Origin: an uncultured Candidatus Melainabacteria bacterium
GTDB taxonomy: Bacteria; Cyanobacteriota; Vampirovibrionia; Gastranaerophilales; Gastranaerophilaceae
Assembly (NCBI GenBank): GCA_934717855.1
Contig: CAKUZI010000004.1
Coordinates: 124,001-188,000, forward strand
Length of the DNA: 64,000 nucleotides
Direction of reading: 5' to 3'
Positions 53,501-62,344 of this stretch are shown one piece after another; the stretch's first letter is position 1; each line of letters opens with the position of its first letter. The position numbers were made by a program, and so were the translations under genes. The notes below the pieces were generated by a model that saw nothing but the letters and a program-made list of their open reading frames with translations, made no database searches and was not told the DNA's origin.

Positions 53501-54702
53501 TAAGGAACTACTGTGTCATTATGATTGTTTATATCAAGGTAATTGTCGTCAAATTTGTCGTATGCAGAAATGAGTTCTTTGTTTGAGAGTTTTTCAGCAT
53601 TAACAAGTCTGTCATCGTAAATTTGTATATATGTTGGTTTGTTTTTATCATATTTTGCAGATTTTACGGAAATTGTTCCATCAGAATTTTGTTTAAATTC
53701 GTATGGCGAATTTACTAATCTGTGAGTAACATGGTTTAATTTTTTACCAAAAACACCAAGGCTAAGAGGACTGTCTTGAAGTCCTGAAATGTTAAACCAG
53801 TTGAAATAAGGAGACTTATCCCCCCATTTTAAAACGTTTTTAAAGTGAACACCTTCTAAACCCTCGTTTACGTATGCGCCGTCTGAGACAAGGTTAATTC
53901 CTTTGGCGAACATTTTTCTTTGAATAGATGCGTAATTGTTGATGTTTCCAAGAGAGTTTGCCATTTGAAAACAGTTTTTGTTCCAGTAAGCATGGGCCGA
54001 AAGACTGTCATCTGTGAATAGCGGAGTCGTGATAATTCTTGTGAAATTATCTAACTTCCCGTCATCTAAGTCTTTTTCAATTCCTGCTAATGAACCGCCG
54101 ATTTTATTTGCAAAGTTTTTGGAAGAAGTCATTAATCCTTTGATTTCTTCAGGGGATTTTTTTATGATATTGTTTGCATCATCATATTTCCAAGTGACAT
54201 TGTAGTTGTCAGGAATAATAAGCTTCATTGAACCACCTTTGGTCGATGTTGAGGCTCTGTCGGAAACTATGTTATAAAGATCATAAGCGGTATTTTTATT
54301 CCTTCTTTCGTCGATTTTATTGCCTGGATCTAATGCATACATTGGAGAATGCTTTTCCCCTTTTGGATACAATTTATAATGGTACGCAAAAGCTTCATCC
54401 GGAGCAATGTCGTAATCTCCTGCTAAGTCTATTTTGGTTGCTTTACCGCTTTGAAGTTTTATTCCGTGTTCGTTGCTGTAAGGATTCGCATCATATCTTT
54501 TTAAAATGTCAGTTACGTAGTAATTGTTATTAGCATCTCTGTCTACAGAAAAAAGTTCAAGATAACAATCATATTTGCTATCATCATAGACATAATTAAA
54601 TTCGTATTCTTTATCTCCATATTGAGATTTGGTTGGTTTGTATCCCTCAAAGGCAATGCTATTTATTGTTTTTGGTTGATTAATATTCAAACTGACTTTC
54701 AC
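50524..54702 (-). CDS. Giant GH13 alpha-amylase-like protein with large insertion
   Basis: This 1392-aa protein has no signal peptide. It starts at GTG 54702 with AAGGAG upstream. GH13 conserved regions can be picked out: region I GINLVSDGAYVNEG (268-281), region II GLDWRIDATKD with nucleophile Asp810, region III YIAAEVTDEGD with acid Glu858, and region IV FAGNHDKC (Asn959-Asp961). GNPTLFAGDELGSTG follows. About 520 residues separate regions I and II, far more than the usual barrel loops. It probably cleaves or transfers alpha-glucans (glycogen) in the cytoplasm; specificity is unknown. SFxG-like motifs occur near both ends (IAFEG at 16-20 and PSFTGKR). It is a single gene. Confidence 0.83.
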   Translation of the reverse strand: MKVSLNINQPKTINSIAFEGYKPTKSQYGDKEYEFNYVYDDSKYDCYLELFSVDRDANNNYYVTDILKRYDANPYSNEHGIKLQSGKATKIDLAGDYDIAPDEAFAYHYKLYPKGEKHSPMYALDPGNKIDERRNKNTAYDLYNIVSDRASTSTKGGSMKLIIPDNYNVTWKYDDANNIIKKSPEEIKGLMTSSKNFANKIGGSLAGIEKDLDDGKLDNFTRIITTPLFTDDSLSAHAYWNKNCFQMANSLGNINNYASIQRKMFAKGINLVSDGAYVNEGLEGVHFKNVLKWGDKSPYFNWFNISGLQDSPLSLGVFGKKLNHVTHRLVNSPYEFKQNSDGTISVKSAKYDKNKPTYIQIYDDRLVNAEKLSNKELISAYDKFDDNYLDINNHNDTVVPYSFPINPETYKKNIKLLSDYNKSVSADKRLDLKSGEATRAVAQFEYFGLDGKHESGFYTWDANPDIAKLNFVPSHADTQALRNIVDPRIRDEKIRLLKQKNMEVQDYAISSAKYWTKKTNDILNLNVAQHLKNIDNKSVHEIFETINHQKDGKILPKDLNVSEKIVRNVINGSYSLLGTDTVDSYKEAVVQGLMDLPLDSIEVGDDIIGVLGSSYISKRATSENQIGVPRFDLFKAKNPHVMPEYERAYNLTDKMYTGEMANLANEILTKIDAKLPENNKLHDKSGNTTEFGKYVIPLLTAEIARFAIIKGVAPKTDFSYNEKTGEISYNYNDLKKTSLAGMGIIAESPEDEAISVVKKLKSNINKIDSSSKEKLEKALYQSIKGTNANSFKLAEMIVDRTQAGLDWRIDATKDIGDIESVRNGKTDFEFTWNQIIKFWSKFTDAVKEYHPDAYIAAEVTDEGDIFKRGYGAKSGSRYGDAKEAVRKLINEAGFTTTANYTYFSSSLTGIFGKLFADENGVERGTEQSLAILQQLVGDGDFLNSEPLESLMYTYTFAGNHDKCRALEGFAMDMGLVYSDLTDPANFDYRRRAYKILHGMGYGDTPSNEAVEHFNYDRISPIAIAKGESIISGMGKAKERIGLSQERKDYVYGKMLEAIENLANGSYKGKTIEADGFGTKDYNIALDIVLNEMDYLEPNSDRRLSQEERTNLKNETMHRIIDPAMSKLLGQTKFLVALTGNPTLFAGDELGSTGYETTTKNIYLQNRNVIHNEWADPSSKEFKNFVKVFKDNMDYQYALRKRPELEPLNSGTPFALKEQTAKFEKNIYNDELDHSKGINHRENGETKVSALLRQCPDGRMTVSVFNTAGLNHDYDKYYEPARLTMNNIDLNEGFGGKAGLKCELKQGIEFKNADKNDNTIYKVNEYNQIVNPNGSPISFKDSTLILYSINNYQPSFTGKRTMYNPQYNFVSNPYSQVNKQEYKVGSKLAIISK

Positions 54703-54844
54703 GTGAAAAACTCCTTACTACTTCAGTTATAACTCAAGTGAAGAAAATTTTTTGACATAATGTATTCTATTATTAAGAAATTTTTACAAAAAAAGTTATA
54801 ATAATATGTTCTTGATATAATCAAGCTTGAAAAGGAGAAATTTA

Positions 54845-56110
54845 ATGCTGATGAGCGAAATGAAGGGTGATATAAAAGATATAAACTTAGCCGAACAAGG
54901 GAAAAATCAAATAGAATGGGCATTTACAGATATGCCTGTTTTAAAACAAATTCAAGAAAGATTTATAAAAGAACAGCCATTTAAAGGTTTAAAACTTTCA
55001 GCTTGTATGCACGTTACCAAAGAAACGGCAGCGCTGTGTGTGGTAATGAAATCTGGCGGAGCTGATGTTATGTTGATAGCTTCAAATCCGTTGTCTACTC
55101 AGGATGATGTTGCAGCCGGATTAGTTAAGTATTATGGAATTCCGACTTTTGCAATTGCGGGCGAAAGTGAAGAACAGCATACTGCTCACATTCATTCAGC
55201 ATTAAAACATAATCCGGATATAATTATAGATGACGGGTGTGTTTTAGTTTCAACAATTCATGCAGATTATCCAGAATTAGCTGATAGAATTATTGGTTCG
55301 TGCGAAGAAACAACAACAGGAATTTTGAGGTTACAAGCGTTGGAAGCTGAAAAAACTCTTAAATTTCCTGCAGTAGGTGTAAATACAAGTTTAACAAAAC
55401 ATTTGTATGACAATAGATACGGTACGGGACAAAGTTCTTTGGATGGAATTATCAGAGGCGCAAATATTTTAATTGCCGGAAAAACTGTTGTAATTTCAGG
55501 TTACGGATGGTGTGGCAGAGGTTGTGCTCTTCGTGCAAAAGCTTTGGGAGCAAATGTAATTGTTTGCGAGGTAGACCCGCTAAAAGCTCTTGAAGCGGCA
55601 ATGGAAGGCTACAGAGTAATGCCGATTGCAGAAGCTTCAAAAGAGGGTGATATTTTCTTAACAGTAACTGGTGATAAGCATGTAATTGATATTAAACATT
55701 TGTTGTCAATGAAAGATGGTGCGTTTGTTTCAAATGCAGGTCACTTCGATTGTGAAATTAATATTTGTGATTTGAAGGCTTATGCGTTAGAAATAAATCA
55801 AATAAGACCAAATTTGCAAGAATATAAATTGAATAACGGCAAGTCGTTGTACGTTTTGGCAGAAGGAGGACTTGTTAATCTTGTTGCAGCAGAAGGACAT
55901 CCTGCAAGTGTTATGGATATGAGTTTCGCAAATCAAGCTTTGGGAATTGAGTTCATTGTAAAAAATCAAGGTAAACTAGAGAAAAAATTGTATACTTTAC
56001 CTCATGAAGTTGATGTGAAAATTGCTGAATTAAAATTGAAATCAATGGGAATTTCGATTGATACATTAACACCTGAACAAGAAGAGTATTTGCACAGTTG
56101 GAATTTTTAG
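54845..56110 (+). CDS. ahcY: Adenosylhomocysteinase
   Basis: This 421-aa enzyme hydrolyses S-adenosylhomocysteine to adenosine and homocysteine with bound NAD. It starts at ATG 54845 (AAAAGGAG upstream); TTG 54827 is part of the ribosome-binding region. Motifs are LSACMHVTKETAALCVVMKS, IIDDGCVLVSTIHADY, EETTTGILRLQALE, NRYGTGQSSLDGIIRGANI and NAD-binding GYGWCGRGCALRAKALGA. EGHPASVMDMSFANQ lies near the end. The GYGWCGRG form and the length are those of the short bacterial/archaeal type. A strong terminator follows. Confidence 0.96.
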   Translation: MLMSEMKGDIKDINLAEQGKNQIEWAFTDMPVLKQIQERFIKEQPFKGLKLSACMHVTKETAALCVVMKSGGADVMLIASNPLSTQDDVAAGLVKYYGIPTFAIAGESEEQHTAHIHSALKHNPDIIIDDGCVLVSTIHADYPELADRIIGSCEETTTGILRLQALEAEKTLKFPAVGVNTSLTKHLYDNRYGTGQSSLDGIIRGANILIAGKTVVISGYGWCGRGCALRAKALGANVIVCEVDPLKALEAAMEGYRVMPIAEASKEGDIFLTVTGDKHVIDIKHLLSMKDGAFVSNAGHFDCEINICDLKAYALEINQIRPNLQEYKLNNGKSLYVLAEGGLVNLVAAEGHPASVMDMSFANQALGIEFIVKNQGKLEKKLYTLPHEVDVKIAELKLKSMGISIDTLTPEQEEYLHSWNF

Positions 56111-56130
56111 AAAATTATTAAAATAAATAG

Positions 56131-56166
56131 AAAACAAGACCGGCATGTGAATCCGGTCTTGTTTTC
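56131..56166 (+). terminator. Rho-independent terminator of ahcY
   Basis: AAAACAAGACCGG (56131-56143) and CCGGTCTTGTTTT (56153-56165) form a perfect 13-bp stem with a T-run. Confidence 0.9.
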
Positions 56167-56175
56167 TAATTAATA

Positions 56176-56209
56176 AAATAAAAAGCTCCCTTAAGGAAGC
56201 TTTTTATTT
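56176..56209 (-). terminator. Hairpin terminator of tRNA-Lys (bidirectional)
   Basis: AAAAAGCTCCC (56180-56190) and GGAAGCTTTTT (56195-56205) pair around TTAA with one mismatch and have T-runs on both strands. It lies directly after the 3' end of the minus-strand tRNA. Confidence 0.8.
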
Positions 56210-56282
<73 letters not shown>

Positions 56283-56355
56283 ATATGTTACCACTTAATT
56301 ATACATCAGGATTTTTAATTTGCAATATTTTTCTTTTTAGGATACTATAACTATT

Positions 56356-57375
56356 ATGGTTAAGGATGTTAAAGCGATGATTATGGCTGCAGGAGTTGGC
56401 TCTAGGTTAGAACCGTTGACAAAATCGGTTCCAAAACCGCTTGTGCCGATTGCAAATAAGCCTGTTATGGATATTTTGTTTGAGAATTTGTCAGAGATAG
56501 GTATTAAAGATGTTATTTGTAATACTTATTATCTTGCAGAACAAATTACAAGTCGTTACAAAAATAATGATTTAGGTATAAATTTCAATTATGTAAAAGA
56601 GGAAACTCTTTCAGGAACTGCCGGTGGGGTAAAAAAATGCCAATACTTTTTCGACAAAGACAGTTCTTTTGTTGTTTTATCTGCAGATGGTTTGTCTAAT
56701 GCAGATTTGAAGCATGGAATAGAAGTTCATAAAAAGTCCGGTGCAATTGCTACTATTGGGATTAAACAAATTCCAATGGAAGAGGTTCAACATTTTGGCG
56801 TTGTTGTGACTGATGAAAAAGGGTTTATTACAGAATTTCAAGAAAAACCGGCCATAGAGGATGCAAAATCTAATTATATAAACACTGGAATTTATATATT
56901 TGATTATAAAGTTTTTGATTATATTCCGGAAAATACATTTTATGACTTTGCGAAAAATGTATTTCCAAAATTATTGGCAGAGCATGCTATAAATACTTTT
57001 GAAGTAAAAGAGTATTGGAGTGATATTGGTACAATTGCTCAATATATTCAATCTATGCATGATTTGTTTGATGAAAAATGCTATTTTAAGCATGCCCCAA
57101 TTGTTAAACAAAATACAGGAGCTTATATAGCGGAAAACACTTCAAAAATCGATGCTTCTGTAAAATTTAAAGGAAATTCGACAATAGGTAAAAATTGCAT
57201 TATTGGAAAAAATTGTGAAATTGAAAATTGCATAATTTGGGATAATGTAGAAATTGCAGATGGTGTGAAGTTGTCAGAATGCGTTATTGCTTCAAATTGT
57301 GTGATTCAAACAGACTTAACAAATCAAATCGTTGGAGCAAACGAAATTATTGCAACAAGAGCAGTAGAAATATAA
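56356..57375 (+). CDS. NDP-sugar pyrophosphorylase (nucleotidyltransferase)
   Basis: This 339-aa protein has an N-terminal nucleotidyltransferase domain: AMIMAAGVGSRLEPLTKSVP (GxGxRLxPLT signature), KPLVPIANKPVMD, ETLSGTAGGVKKCQYFF and VLSADGLSNADLKHG. A C-terminal left-handed beta-helix follows (STIGKNCIIGKNCEIENCII). This architecture activates sugar phosphates, for example as GDP-mannose, dTDP-glucose or UDP-glucose, for surface glycans. Which sugar is unknown; heptose- or mannose-1-phosphate types are closest by eye. It starts at ATG 56356 (TTAGG upstream, weak). It is a single gene between two tRNAs. Confidence 0.88.
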   Translation: MVKDVKAMIMAAGVGSRLEPLTKSVPKPLVPIANKPVMDILFENLSEIGIKDVICNTYYLAEQITSRYKNNDLGINFNYVKEETLSGTAGGVKKCQYFFDKDSSFVVLSADGLSNADLKHGIEVHKKSGAIATIGIKQIPMEEVQHFGVVVTDEKGFITEFQEKPAIEDAKSNYINTGIYIFDYKVFDYIPENTFYDFAKNVFPKLLAEHAINTFEVKEYWSDIGTIAQYIQSMHDLFDEKCYFKHAPIVKQNTGAYIAENTSKIDASVKFKGNSTIGKNCIIGKNCEIENCIIWDNVEIADGVKLSECVIASNCVIQTDLTNQIVGANEIIATRAVEI

Positions 57376-57471
57376 ATGCTTGATTTTTTAACAATTTAAT
57401 GCTAAATTGTAAATATTGAAATCAGAATGTGTTTGGACTATTGGCACTCTGTATTTGAAAATTGAATATTT

Positions 57472-57543
<72 letters not shown>

Positions 57544-57546
57544 TAT

Positions 57547-57578
57547 AAAAAAGCTCCTTTAATTAGGAGCTTTTTTAT
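57547..57578 (+). terminator. Rho-independent terminator after the CAT tRNA
   Basis: AAAAAAGCTCCT (57547-57558) and AGGAGCTTTTTT (57565-57576) form a perfect 12-bp stem ending in T's, four bases after the tRNA. Confidence 0.9.
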
Positions 57579-57691
57579 TGCGCAAAATTGAATTTATATA
57601 AAGTGAAAATTTAATATTTTCGAAATGTTAAATTTTTTTTTCTAAAGTAGCAAAAATTATTTTTACAAGGTTTGTATCTTTGGAGGCTGAG

Positions 57692-59533
57692 ATGAGTATT
57701 ATAATAAATGGAATACGTACAATTACAGGTAGAAAATCTTCTTCACAAAGAATGGTGTTGCAACGCTATGTATCCAATTTACTTAACCAAAATATAGACG
57801 ATATTGTTGAATTAACAAAAAATGCTTCTAAAAAGCAATTATCATTGTTAGGAGTTTTAGCTGAAAATTTTAACAGATTTAATTTTTACAGAAAACCTGT
57901 AGAGCGTGATAATTCAAAAATAATAAATGAAATTTTTAATAAAATTAAAAAACCTAATGAAAAGCATAGGTATTTATGCGCTAATTTTTCAGATTCATTA
58001 AATGATTTGAATAGTATTGTTAGTTGGGCGGGTAGTGATAAAAAACGTTTGAATTTTGTTATTCGCTTAAATGAGGATCTTTTTAAACATGAACGCCCTG
58101 CGGGTAATACATTAATTACTGATTTGGTAAATTCACCTCACGCTGAAGAGTATATGAATCAGTATGATAAAGTAAGTGGTTTTCTAAATTCAAATAAAAA
58201 TAATCCGGATGCAATTTCTATTTTGGATAAAAAATTTGTGGATGGAAGTATCGGAACACAAGATTTTTCACAAGTTGCAGAAGTGTATCCGTTGTTAGAA
58301 AAGGCTGTTGTTGATGGTGAAAATTGCCTTAAGTTATTAAATCCACAAAATAAAAAATTGGCTAAAATTTTATCAGAAGTTTATTCTTATTCAGGCAATG
58401 TTATGAATAATGGTAACGAGCATGCTGTCGCTAATATCTTAAAGTCTACAAACAAGAAGAATGCACCTTTAAGAGAAAAAGTTTTACATGTATTTGAACC
58501 AATTATTCAAAGAAGTTTTATTTCTAATAGTGGAAAAGATGAAAACTTAAAATTGTTAGAAAAATTGTATAATATTTTAGATGGTGATAAAAATGCGAAC
58601 AAGTTTGTAAAAAAATCTCTTCCGAAACTTTACGAAAGTGTTACTATGAAGGAATTAGTGGATATTTTACAAAATGTTTCTACTAAAAAATTGAATATAT
58701 TCAAAAATAATGCTTGGAATATTATATTGCAAACAAGTGGTCAAGATCGAATTGATGCTTTGAATAACAATATAACAGACGCATTTTTTGAAACTCAAGC
58801 CACTCGTGTTCGTCGCAAGTTGGAAGAAAAATACGGTTATGTAAAAAAACGTTCTTTGTTTAATGTTTTTTATACAAAAGCTAAAAATGCGGTAAATAAG
58901 TTAAAAGATGCATTGACTCCTGATCAAAAATCTCAAAAAACAAAACCATTGGAGCAAAAAGTTGAAACGCCGATTGTAAAACAAGAGGTAAAAGAGGTAA
59001 AAGTTGCACCTGCTTTGATGACAGATAATGAACTTACTGTTTCTAAAGAAAAGGTTGAAAAATTAAATAAAAAACAAATATTAAAAGAAAATGTTGTTTC
59101 TTTTGTAAAAACAAAACTTGGCAAAAAAACTTTTGCTTCTCAACAAGAAGGTTTTAGTAAAAATGCAACACAAATTAGAATGAGTTTACTTCCTGAGATA
59201 TTTGCATCTGTTGCAGATACGAGAAAGATTGATAGAATTGTAGGTAAAAGAAGAAGCAATTCCGCGAATAAAGATGCTTTAATTTTGTATTCAAAAATAA
59301 ACGGAAATAACAAAAAATTTGTTAATTATATGTTGAAAAAACGCAATGCAGATAATACTAGAATGTTTGAAATTAGCGATATTATTGCAATTTTAGACAA
59401 AGCAGAAACAAAAATTGCAAAGGATAAAAAACTTAATTCTGAATATCGAGCAAAAGATGCAAAAGCGTATTACAATCATTTGTTTGATGCCAAAATTGAA
59501 CAATATGGCAAGCTGAAAAGAACAAAAAATTAA
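57692..59533 (+). CDS. Large soluble helical protein of unknown function
   Basis: I do not recognise this 613-aa protein. It starts at ATG 57692 with GGAGG six bases upstream. It has no signal peptide or membrane helix. It is basic and helical throughout, for example SLLGVLAENFNRFNFYRKPV, LNDLNSIVSWAGSDKKRLNF and LPKLYESVTMKELVDILQNV. A Pro/Lys/Glu-rich linker (PDQKSQKTKPLEQKVETPIV) divides a 430-residue main part from a C-terminal domain (RIVGKRRSNSANKDALILYS). It is probably lineage-specific. It lies between a tRNA terminator and a kinase gene. Confidence 0.75.
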   Translation: MSIIINGIRTITGRKSSSQRMVLQRYVSNLLNQNIDDIVELTKNASKKQLSLLGVLAENFNRFNFYRKPVERDNSKIINEIFNKIKKPNEKHRYLCANFSDSLNDLNSIVSWAGSDKKRLNFVIRLNEDLFKHERPAGNTLITDLVNSPHAEEYMNQYDKVSGFLNSNKNNPDAISILDKKFVDGSIGTQDFSQVAEVYPLLEKAVVDGENCLKLLNPQNKKLAKILSEVYSYSGNVMNNGNEHAVANILKSTNKKNAPLREKVLHVFEPIIQRSFISNSGKDENLKLLEKLYNILDGDKNANKFVKKSLPKLYESVTMKELVDILQNVSTKKLNIFKNNAWNIILQTSGQDRIDALNNNITDAFFETQATRVRRKLEEKYGYVKKRSLFNVFYTKAKNAVNKLKDALTPDQKSQKTKPLEQKVETPIVKQEVKEVKVAPALMTDNELTVSKEKVEKLNKKQILKENVVSFVKTKLGKKTFASQQEGFSKNATQIRMSLLPEIFASVADTRKIDRIVGKRRSNSANKDALILYSKINGNNKKFVNYMLKKRNADNTRMFEISDIIAILDKAETKIAKDKKLNSEYRAKDAKAYYNHLFDAKIEQYGKLKRTKN

Positions 59534-59754
59534 AATATAAAATAAATTGCAACTTTTAAACAATCTTTTTGATAACAAGTCTTATTAATTAATATTAATA
59601 AATTGCAAAAAAGAGAAAAATTTTCTAGGATACTTGTAATGTACAAAAATACAATAAGTTTTTAATTTGTTATTAAAACTATTTTAGACTGTTGGGTAAT
59701 ATTAAAACCAAATAGTTTATAGTATAAGTAGTCAAGAAGAATACAACATGGAGA

Positions 59755-61047
59755 ATGTTTATTTTGAAAGAGAAGAAGTCAATTGTAATAATTTTGATGA
59801 TAGTTGCAATTTTTTATATTTTAGTTTCCCCCAGAATTCTTTCGAGTGTAACACTTCCTCACTATGACGCGTGTATAATTTGTATGATAATCGCGATTGT
59901 TACTTTATCATTGATGCTTTTGTCAAAATTTGAAACAAAAAACTTGGAAAGAAAATTAATTCGACAACAATCACAATTAACAGCAATTATCAACAATTGC
60001 CCTTTTGTAGTGTATTTAAAATCGGTTGATGGAAAAATTATTTTAGCTAATGAAGTAACGTCAGAATTATCATCTTTAGATACAGAAAAATTAATTGGCA
60101 TGTGTGCTTATAATTTAATTGCTGACCCTACAGTTTGTAAAAGAGAAGATGCCGAATTGTTGAAAAACAAAGAAATTATAACAGGTGAAAGGTATGAAAA
60201 ATTTGCAAACGGAAAAAACCATTGGGTGCGAATTGTTAGAGTTCCGATTTTGGATGAAAAAGATAATATTTCCAGTATTGTAGTAATTTTTCGAGTAATT
60301 GATGATGTAAAAGATTTGGAAGATAGAAAAAATTCATTTATCGCTACATTAACTCATGATTTGAAAACTCCGACAATTGCGCAAATAAGGGCATTAGACT
60401 TATTTTTGAATGAAGCCTTTGGCGCAATAAGTGAAGAACAAAAATTGATGTTAGAACAAATTAAACATTCATGCCAATATATGTATGACTTAATTTTCAC
60501 AATATTAGATACTTATATATATGACAACGGATTAACAAAAATAAATCCGGTAAAATTCAATATGCAAGATTTAATAAATGAAACAATCAGAGGGCTTTCT
60601 AATCTTTTGAGTGAAAGAAATCAAAAATTACGCATAAATGTTGATTTGGTATCATCAAATATTGTTGCAGATAAATTACAACTAAAAAGAGTTATTATCA
60701 ATTTGTTTTCAAATGCAATAACCCATGGTTTTAAAAATTCTGAAATAGAAGTTTTTGTTGGAGAAAACGATGAAAATATGAAATTTGAAATTAAAAATAA
60801 ATCAGAATATATTGCAGAAGGGCAAATGAAAGAAATTTTTGAAAAATATAAACACAAAGAAAATTCAAAATCAATGAAAACAAGTACCGGTTTAGGTTTG
60901 TACTTGTCAAAACAAATTATTGACGCTCATAATGGAAAAATGTATGCGCATAGTGATGAAGACCAAAACTGTGTGTTTGGCTTTGAAATTCCGAAGAATA
61001 CATCTTTAATAGAACTTAATTCAAAAGAAAGTCAAACAACAAAATAA
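59755..61047 (+). CDS. Membrane sensor histidine kinase with PAS domain, degenerate G1 box
   Basis: This 430-aa protein has two N-terminal membrane helices (VIILMIVAIFYILVSPRIL and DACIICMIIAIVTLSLMLL). A PAS domain follows (IINNCPFVVYLKSVDGKIIL). The phosphoacceptor box IATLTHDLKTPTIAQ holds His201. In the ATPase domain the N box (NLFSNAITHG) and G2 (STGLGLYLSKQII) are present, but the DxGxG of G1 is replaced by KNKSEYIAEG. It is similar in plan to the kinase at 23 kb, and also an orphan without a regulator. It starts at ATG 59755 (a GGAG is only two bases away, so the start is uncertain). A strong terminator follows. Confidence 0.9.
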   Translation: MFILKEKKSIVIILMIVAIFYILVSPRILSSVTLPHYDACIICMIIAIVTLSLMLLSKFETKNLERKLIRQQSQLTAIINNCPFVVYLKSVDGKIILANEVTSELSSLDTEKLIGMCAYNLIADPTVCKREDAELLKNKEIITGERYEKFANGKNHWVRIVRVPILDEKDNISSIVVIFRVIDDVKDLEDRKNSFIATLTHDLKTPTIAQIRALDLFLNEAFGAISEEQKLMLEQIKHSCQYMYDLIFTILDTYIYDNGLTKINPVKFNMQDLINETIRGLSNLLSERNQKLRINVDLVSSNIVADKLQLKRVIINLFSNAITHGFKNSEIEVFVGENDENMKFEIKNKSEYIAEGQMKEIFEKYKHKENSKSMKTSTGLGLYLSKQIIDAHNGKMYAHSDEDQNCVFGFEIPKNTSLIELNSKESQTTK

Positions 61048-61052
61048 TTGCT

Positions 61053-61090
61053 AAAAAGCCATTTGGAATTAATCAAATGGCTTTTTGTTT
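61053..61090 (+). terminator. Rho-independent terminator of the second kinase gene
   Basis: AAAAAGCCATTTG (61053-61065) and CAAATGGCTTTTT (61074-61086) form a perfect 13-bp stem with T-runs. It may also serve the convergent gene. Confidence 0.9.
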
Positions 61091-61131
61091 GTTATATTGT
61101 AAGGGGGTTATGAAGAAAGGGGATTATGGAT

Positions 61132-62244
61132 TTATGCGTTGTTCCCAAACAACCAGCCTAGAACTAGGCCACCGGCTGCAGCTAATGCACCCCATTTGCC
61201 GGCTTTTGTTAGTTTGAAACTTTTTTCAGCTTTAGCCAAAACTTCAGGAGCATCTTTTTTGAATGCTTTTGCTGTTTCGTCCCAGTGGGATTTTACTTGA
61301 GATTCAAGATTAATATTAAGAGCATTAATTTTTGCTTTTCTTAGGTTAGCTCTTTTTTCACACCATTCTAACAAGCTTTTTTGATCTTTAAAATGTTCTG
61401 CTAATTTTTCAGCTTTTGCTGCTTTTTGAACATCTGTTCCTTTTATAGCAAAGGCTTCTTCATTTTGTCTAAAGAATTTTACTAAATCTTCTTTTGTTGC
61501 GTCTTTGCTCAATCCTTTTGCATTTGCAAGAGTTGCTTCGTTTTTGTTAAGAATATTTTGGTGAAATTCTAATGAGCCTTGATTAGCAGTTCTTGTTGCG
61601 ATTTTTTCAAGAACTTCTTTGTCAATTTTATTTAATTCTGGAGTTACTCTATCAACTACTGCTTTTGCGTCTTTAGGAGATTGAATAGCTGCTGGTATTT
61701 GACTTCTGATTTCTGGAGGCAAATCATTCAGTGTACTTACTGTAGACAATTTCTTGATTGCTTCATACTGTTTTGCGTCTTTTACACCAACGGCATCATA
61801 AACTTTTTGAGCTTCTGCATTATACAAGCTTTCAAAGTTTGCAACCTTTGATTTTTTTACAGTTTCTTTGTTAAAAGCACTTATAAGATTTTGGTCAACT
61901 TTACCATCTTTTATAGGGTTAGCTCCCCATTTGTAAATTCCTGCTGCTGTAGCACTGCCTGCACCAAGAGCAAAAACTGCAGGAGCCCAAGAACCTCCAC
62001 CTTGTGCTTGGCTTTGGAAAGTATCTGTTGTCGGTTGTTGTAAACCTTGTGAACCTTGGAACGCAGATGGGTAACCAAGTGATTGTTGTTGGCTAAAACC
62101 GTTTCCAAATGCTGATTGTGCCATAAAATCATCATTCATTTTGCTAGCATATGGGTTCATTAGAGAATCTGTAGCGTATGGATTTGTTCTGTACAAAGAA
62201 TCCATTGCGTATGCATTGTTCCAATTTGTGTTTAATCCTGACAT
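61132..62244 (-). CDS. Protein of unknown function with polar N-terminus and C-terminal helix
   Basis: I do not recognise this 370-aa protein. The start ATG 62244 has AAAGGTTAGGA upstream. Residues 1-90 are low-complexity, rich in Asn, Gln, Ser and Tyr, with a repeated NPYA (RTNPYATDSLMNPYASKM). Next come a hydrophobic stretch (APAVFALGAGSATAAGIY), a long Lys/Ala/Glu helical region (QYEAIKKLSTVSTLNDLPPE, KAAKAEKLAEHFKDQKSLLE) and a C-terminal membrane-like tail (GALAAAGGLVLGWLFGNNA). It may be membrane-inserted at both ends. No function can be assigned. Confidence 0.75.
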   Translation of the reverse strand: MSGLNTNWNNAYAMDSLYRTNPYATDSLMNPYASKMNDDFMAQSAFGNGFSQQQSLGYPSAFQGSQGLQQPTTDTFQSQAQGGGSWAPAVFALGAGSATAAGIYKWGANPIKDGKVDQNLISAFNKETVKKSKVANFESLYNAEAQKVYDAVGVKDAKQYEAIKKLSTVSTLNDLPPEIRSQIPAAIQSPKDAKAVVDRVTPELNKIDKEVLEKIATRTANQGSLEFHQNILNKNEATLANAKGLSKDATKEDLVKFFRQNEEAFAIKGTDVQKAAKAEKLAEHFKDQKSLLEWCEKRANLRKAKINALNINLESQVKSHWDETAKAFKKDAPEVLAKAEKSFKLTKAGKWGALAAAGGLVLGWLFGNNA

Positions 62245-62344
62245 AATTCCTAACCTTTCAATATAACCTACCTTGTATATATAAAAAATTTTTGTTAGAA
62301 AAAATTGCTTAAATAGAAAGGCCTTGCTTAATATTTCTTAATAA

